Assembly: GCA_050008465.1 (NCBI GenBank)
Contig: JBEKMO010000009.1
Span: forward strand, 1-64,000
DNA length: 64,000 nt
From: Fen-330 sp050008465
Lineage (GTDB): Bacteria > Acidobacteriota > Terriglobia > Bryobacterales > Bryobacteraceae
Reading direction: 5' to 3'
Shown: positions 60,239-64,000 of the stretch, one piece after another
Numbering within the stretch: the stretch's first letter is position 1
Layout of the letters: each line of letters starts with the position of its first letter
Program-made: the position numbers and the translations under genes
Notes under the pieces: model-generated
What the model was told of the DNA's origin: nothing
Database searches by the model: none
The model's input: the letters and a program-made list of their open reading frames with translations, nothing else

Positions 60239-63211
60239 ATGCAGTCCACAAGCAGTGAAGCAGTCGGAGTGCGCAGACCTGCTCTGCGGGCGCCGCTGCT
60301 GCTGATCCCGTTGTTTCTGGCGGCGGTTGCGGGCGTCGCCCTCCTGTACTACCTGAACCACAGCGAAGAACTCAAACGGGATCAGCAGGAAGCGCTGCTG
60401 GCCATCTCGGACGTCAAGGTCAGCGAGATCGCCAACTGGCTGCGAGAGCGCCGGGACGACGCGGCGGTGATCGTCTCCAATCCAATGATCGCCCGTTCGG
60501 TGGAGCGGGCGCTCGGTGGTGAGCCGGAGGCCGTGGGAGAGCTTCGGGCTTGGCTCCAGACCATGGTGGGGATCTCCGACTACAGCGACGCCTTTGTGCT
60601 GGACCGTGCCGGGCGCGAGGTGATGACGGCCCAGGACCGCGAACCCCAGGTCGCGCCACCTCAGCTCGCTGCCGCGGTCGCCGAGGCGAACCGAACCGGC
60701 CGCGTCACGATGTCCGACTTGTATCGCGACGAGGCGTCCGGGCAGGTCCACATGGATCTCGCGATTCCGATCCTGCGCGCCGGGGCCGGCGCGGCGCCGG
60801 TTGGAGCCATCGTGCTGCGGATCGATCCCAACCGGTATCTGTACCCTTTCGTTCAATCCTGGCCGACGCCCAGCGAGTCGGCGGAAACGCTGCTGGTCCG
60901 GCGGGAAAATGGCCAGGTCGTCTTTCTCAACGAGTTGCGGCACCAGAAGAACACGGCTCTGCGGTTGAGGCTGCCCCTCGGCCAGCCGCGTCTGCCCGCG
61001 GCATATGGCGCGCTGGGAAAGGAAGGCCTGATCGAGGGGATCGACTATCGAGGGGTTCCCGTTCTGGCGGTAATGCGGCGCATCCCAGGCTCTAACTGGG
61101 TCCTGGTCGCCAAGGTGAACACGCAGGAAGTGTACCGGCCGATTCGGGAGCGCGGCTGGTGGGTGGTGATCACCGCCGGCCTGTTGTTCGCCGGACTGGG
61201 CCTGGGCGTCCTGCTGCTGTTCCGCCATGAGCAGGCCCGTTTCTACCGCCGGCAATATGAGGCCGAGCTCAAGCGCAAGGTGCTGGAGCGCCACTATGAG
61301 CACCTGAACCGGCTGGCGAACGACATCTTTCTGCTCATGGACGCGAGCGGCAGGATCGTGGAAGCGAACGATCGCGCCGTCGGCTCCTACGGCTACCCCC
61401 GAAATGAACTGCTGGAGCTCAACATCCGGGATCTGCGGGCGCCGGAAGCGCTGCCCTCGCTGGACGCTCAGTGGGAGGCCGTCGCTCGGGGCACGGGGCT
61501 GTTGTTCGAGACGGTGCATCGCCGCAAGTACGGCTTCACCTTCCCGGTCGAGGTGAGTTCGCGGAGAATTGAGGTCGAGGGCGCGGGGTTCCATCAGAGC
61601 ATCATCCGCGACATCACGGAACGCAAGCGCGCCGAAGAGGCGCTGCGCCAGGCGCACGACAATTTGCAGGCGCTGATCGAGACCTGCCCGGGCGCGATCA
61701 TGGTGATCGACCTGGAGAGGCGCGTCAAGCTCTGGAGTCCCGCCGCCACGCGGATGTTCGGGTGGTCCGAAGCGGAGGTCCTCGAACAGCCGCTGCCCAT
61801 CGTGCCGGAGGAAGAGCGGGCCAGTTCGGCGGAGTTGCTCGAGCGCACCCGGAGCGGCGAGAGCGTGCTCGACTTCGAGACCCGCCGGCGCACCAAGGAC
61901 GGCGCGATCCGGGATGTCAGCATCTGGACCGCGCCCCTCCGCGACGCGCAGGGCGCCATTACCGGCTACTTCGAATTGTGCAACGACATCACCGACCGCA
62001 AGCGGCTCGACGAGCAACTGCGGCACACCCAGCGATTGGAGAGCATCGGCCTGTTGGCCGGAGGGATCGCGCACGATTTCAACAACATCCTGACCAGCGT
62101 GCTGGGGTACGCGAGCCTGGTGCGTGAAGACCTGGCTCCCGAGGACCGCATCCTGCCGTACGTCGAGGCGGTCATCCAGGGCGCCGAGCGGGCCGCCGAC
62201 CTCACCATGCAGCTCCTGGCCTACGCCGGCAAAGGCCGGTTCCTCGTCGAGACGGTCAACCTCTCGGCGTTGACCCGCGAGATGAGCCGCTTGCTCGAAG
62301 GTTCTATTCCGAGGAACGTCGAATTGCGGTTGGAGCTGGACGAGACCACGCCGTTCATCGAAGCCGATCGAAGCCAGATGCAGCAACTGATCATGAACCT
62401 GGCGATCAACGCCGCGGAGGCCATCGGCGACAACCCGGGCGTCGTCCGAGTCGCGACCGCAGCCTGCGAACTCCGGGATAGCGCGGAGTTTCCGGAGCTC
62501 ACCGAGGGGGCCTATGCTTGCCTGGAGGTGTCGGACAACGGGTGCGGGATGGATGAGAGCACGCAGGGCAAGATCTTCGACCCCTTCTTCACCACGAAGA
62601 TGATGGGGCGGGGCCTGGGGCTCTCGGCGGTGGCCGGGATTGTGCGCGCGCATCGCGGAGCCATCAAGATTTCGAGCGAGCCCGGCAAGGGCAGCACCTT
62701 CCGCGTGCTCCTGCCGGCCAGCAAGGCGCCGGTCCCGCGGCCGGAGCCCAGCCCGGAAGTCGGGAGCCGGGAACGCGGCACGGTCCTGGTGGTGGACGAT
62801 GAGCCGACGATCCGCGCGGTGGCTCAGGATGCCCTCGAACGCTGCGGGTGGACGGTGCTGCTGGCGGCCAACGGCAAGGAGGCGATCGAGCTGGTGGACC
62901 GCCATGCCGAACTCACCGTGGTGCTTCTCGACATGACCATGCCGGTCATGAGCGGCGAGGCGACGCTTCAGGCGATCCGCAGCCGCAGCGCGGCGCTGCC
63001 GGTGGTCTTGTGCAGCGGATATAGCGAGATGGAGGCCGCCCGCCGTTTCAGCGGCGACCAGGTGAGTGGCTTCTTGCAGAAACCCTTCACGGCCGACCGC
63101 CTCGTCGCCAAGCTCGCCGAAGCCGCAAAAACCCGTGACAAGACCCGTGACAGTACACTCATTACCGGTTTTCCTGAGACCTCAGCCGGCCGTGTTCCAC
63201 TACCCAAGTGA
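60239..63211 (+). CDS. Hybrid sensor histidine kinase with two PAS domains
   Basis: The ATG at 60239 gives 990 residues. A membrane helix near 20-40 and another near 310-330 flank an extracytoplasmic Cache-like sensor. Two PAS domains follow (NDIFLLMDASGRIVEANDRA and GAIMVIDLERRVKLWSPAAT), then a HisKA box with GGIAHDFNN (His612). The ATPase domain has DNGCGMDE and GRGLGLSA, and a receiver domain has VVLLDMTMPVMSG (Asp898). The last 30 residues, beginning KTRDKTRDSTLITG, are encoded by an inverted copy of the repeated promoter element. The signal is unknown, and the receiver may feed a phosphorelay. Confidence 0.9.
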   Translation: MQSTSSEAVGVRRPALRAPLLLIPLFLAAVAGVALLYYLNHSEELKRDQQEALLAISDVKVSEIANWLRERRDDAAVIVSNPMIARSVERALGGEPEAVGELRAWLQTMVGISDYSDAFVLDRAGREVMTAQDREPQVAPPQLAAAVAEANRTGRVTMSDLYRDEASGQVHMDLAIPILRAGAGAAPVGAIVLRIDPNRYLYPFVQSWPTPSESAETLLVRRENGQVVFLNELRHQKNTALRLRLPLGQPRLPAAYGALGKEGLIEGIDYRGVPVLAVMRRIPGSNWVLVAKVNTQEVYRPIRERGWWVVITAGLLFAGLGLGVLLLFRHEQARFYRRQYEAELKRKVLERHYEHLNRLANDIFLLMDASGRIVEANDRAVGSYGYPRNELLELNIRDLRAPEALPSLDAQWEAVARGTGLLFETVHRRKYGFTFPVEVSSRRIEVEGAGFHQSIIRDITERKRAEEALRQAHDNLQALIETCPGAIMVIDLERRVKLWSPAATRMFGWSEAEVLEQPLPIVPEEERASSAELLERTRSGESVLDFETRRRTKDGAIRDVSIWTAPLRDAQGAITGYFELCNDITDRKRLDEQLRHTQRLESIGLLAGGIAHDFNNILTSVLGYASLVREDLAPEDRILPYVEAVIQGAERAADLTMQLLAYAGKGRFLVETVNLSALTREMSRLLEGSIPRNVELRLELDETTPFIEADRSQMQQLIMNLAINAAEAIGDNPGVVRVATAACELRDSAEFPELTEGAYACLEVSDNGCGMDESTQGKIFDPFFTTKMMGRGLGLSAVAGIVRAHRGAIKISSEPGKGSTFRVLLPASKAPVPRPEPSPEVGSRERGTVLVVDDEPTIRAVAQDALERCGWTVLLAANGKEAIELVDRHAELTVVLLDMTMPVMSGEATLQAIRSRSAALPVVLCSGYSEMEAARRFSGDQVSGFLQKPFTADRLVAKLAEAAKTRDKTRDSTLITGFPETSAGRVPLPK
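63120..63176 (-). repeat. Repeated promoter element, copy C, inverted at the end of a kinase gene
   Basis: Read on the minus strand, the AGGAAAACCGGTAATGAGTG block and TACTGTCACGGGT match copies A and B. TGTCACGGGT is then repeated once more after one extra base. The -10 box of copies A and B is not preserved. The copy forms the last codons of the hybrid kinase gene. Confidence 0.65.
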
Positions 63212-63391
63212 ATGTCCCGGATCGCCCGCGTGGTGGCGCCCGGCCTTCCCCATCACGTCACGCAAAGAGGCAATGGCCGGCAGGCAACCTACCTCTCCGA
63301 CGAAGACCGCCTGGCCCGGAAAGTGGCGGAGAGTTCGATCATCCGAGCGCCGCGAAGAACCGCTTTCTGCCTACGCGGGAGATGCGAATGA
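63212..63391 (+). pseudogene. REP-associated transposase (Y1, RAYT) N-terminal remnant
   Basis: The frame begins MSRIARVVAPGLPHHVTQRG and continues NGRQATYLSDEDRL, the well-known start of RAYT/IS200-like proteins, then drifts into unrelated sequence and stops. The HuH and Tyr catalytic parts are absent. It overlaps the 3' end of the hicA remnant on the other strand. Confidence 0.75.
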
Positions 63392-63568
63392 TGCTCGCCA
63401 GAGTGCCTTTCGGAAGCACCTTGGAGCTGTGAACTGGGACCGCAACGGTGGGGGGATGCCCTTCCTTCACCAACATGTGATGGCTGCCCTCGACCCTGCC
63501 AGTCGAAAGCCAAGTCTCCGCAGCGCTCGAACGGCATCCTTGCCGGAGACTGCCGGGTCGGAGGACAT
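63339..63568 (-). pseudogene. hicA: HicA-family toxin, frameshifted
   Basis: The ATG at 63568 overlaps the antitoxin stop (TGATG). The frame reads AVSGKDAVRALRRLGFRLAG. After a one-base loss near 63490, VEGSHHMLVKEGH, VAVPVHSSKVLPKGTLASII follow in another frame. The catalytic His of HicA (GSHH) lies after the shift, so the toxin is inactive as sequenced. HicA is an mRNA endoribonuclease with a dsRNA-binding fold. Confidence 0.8.
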
Positions 63569-63957
63569 CAGCGCATGCCGACCACGCGCCTGAGTTCAGC
63601 GAGTCTTGAGGCGGCGAGTGGGATTCTCTTTCGATTCGCCTCCATGGACTTGATGTAGCCGCGGATCATCTCGGCTGTGTTGTCGAGCGCGGCGGATTCC
63701 GTTTCGCCGAAGCTGGACATCCGATGCAATTCCTTCACGTAGGTCACAAACGCCTCGGCATCCTCGTCATACTCCATATCGATCGTAACCACCTTGGTGG
63801 TAGCCAATGGATGGTGCGCATAGGCGTACGGATCCGGGGCCTTCAAGAACTTCCTCGCAGCCTTGTCTTCGGCTGCTTTGCGCGAGCTATCGTAGACAAG
63901 GATCTCCGGAGCCTCGACAACGGATGCGACGAATGAGCGTCCTGTTGGGGGAGGCAA
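63568..63957 (-). CDS. hicB: HicB-family antitoxin
   Basis: The part from TIDMEYDEDAEAFVTYVKEL onward matches HicB: FGETESAALDNTAEMIRGYI follows. It ends RVVGMR, overlapping the hicA start. The frame extends 60 residues further upstream (from a TTG at 63957) with a Lys/Ala-rich segment, SRKAAEDKAARKFLKAPDPY, that is not typical of HicB. The true start may therefore be internal, or the front may be a fused piece. It would bind HicA and repress the operon; with hicA broken it is an orphan. Confidence 0.7.
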   Translation of the reverse strand: MPPPTGRSFVASVVEAPEILVYDSSRKAAEDKAARKFLKAPDPYAYAHHPLATTKVVTIDMEYDEDAEAFVTYVKELHRMSSFGETESAALDNTAEMIRGYIKSMEANRKRIPLAASRLAELRRVVGMR

Positions 63958-64000
63958 ATGATCTGGAACCTGCGTGCGGTCTTGGGCTCGGTCCTGGACT

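Overview
The window looks like a chromosomal segment of a GC-rich soil bacterium, most likely an Acidobacteriota of the Solibacter/Bryobacter type. That placement is an inference. It rests on a C-terminal fragment of the acidobacterial VWFA-related family, an 'STGPKTPEGKA' family protein, many long proteins of the type found in large Solibacter-like genomes, and several acidobacterial-type transposase remnants. No rRNA or other phylogenetic marker is present.

Region 1 (1-26 kb) is a surface-polysaccharide locus heavily eroded by mobile DNA. It holds a GT-C-like membrane protein with three C-terminal modules (763-3807), four SAM methyltransferases (one with a tandem 28-residue coiled-coil repeat, two with a DUF4214-like segment at the N-terminus), three GT-B glycosyltransferases, a Wzm/Wzt-type ABC exporter (12552-14060) and an intact gmd (19331-20347). 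Between them lie an intact IS1380-type element, a frameshifted IS4-type transposase, remnants of IS3, IS4, IS630, IS481-like and IS21-like elements, and a 536-bp element with terminal inverted repeats. A partial duplication has created a chimeric gene, and several pseudogenes keep both ends but have lost their middles. The right edge carries an AlpA-like HTH gene, a truncated squalene-cyclase-like gene, a Xre/RES toxin-antitoxin pair and the 5' half of a tRNA-Met gene.

Region 2 (26-32.8 kb) is quieter: a secreted protein, then an operon of a Xaa-Pro peptidase, a CHASE2 histidine kinase and an NtrC-type regulator, a GC-rich 32-bp tandem repeat, a 48-residue membrane protein, a glucosaminidase-like protein and an RND-pump pseudogene.

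Region 3 (32.85-38.39 kb) is a compact integrative island inserted in the anticodon loop of a tRNA-Gly(CCC) gene. It carries a tyrosine integrase, an AbiEi/AbiEii toxin-antitoxin pair and a TOTE-type primase-helicase with a frameshift. A 34-bp direct repeat bounds it, and it ends in a sigma70-like promoter that would drive the rebuilt tRNA.

Region 4 (38.4-57.3 kb) is mostly chromosomal: a B12-binding radical SAM protein, a JAB/MPN-like membrane protein, rsmI, an 'STGPKTPEGKA' protein, an unusual VOC-VOC-GH36 fusion, a sugar-binding lipoprotein, an M50-CBS protease and an FHA-GAF-SpoIIE phosphatase. Inserted after rsmI is a two-gene operon (43354-49271) of a nuclease-STAND NTPase and an unrecognised partner. 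It has the architecture of an anti-phage system and is my main candidate for something undescribed.

Region 5 (57.3-64 kb) holds decayed gmd and fcl genes, a second Wzm/Wzt pair paralogous to the first, a hybrid histidine kinase, a RAYT remnant and a hicBA locus with a broken toxin gene. A roughly 55-bp promoter-like sequence is shared by two unrelated genes (pepP and the FHA-SpoIIE gene), with a third copy at the end of the hybrid kinase gene.
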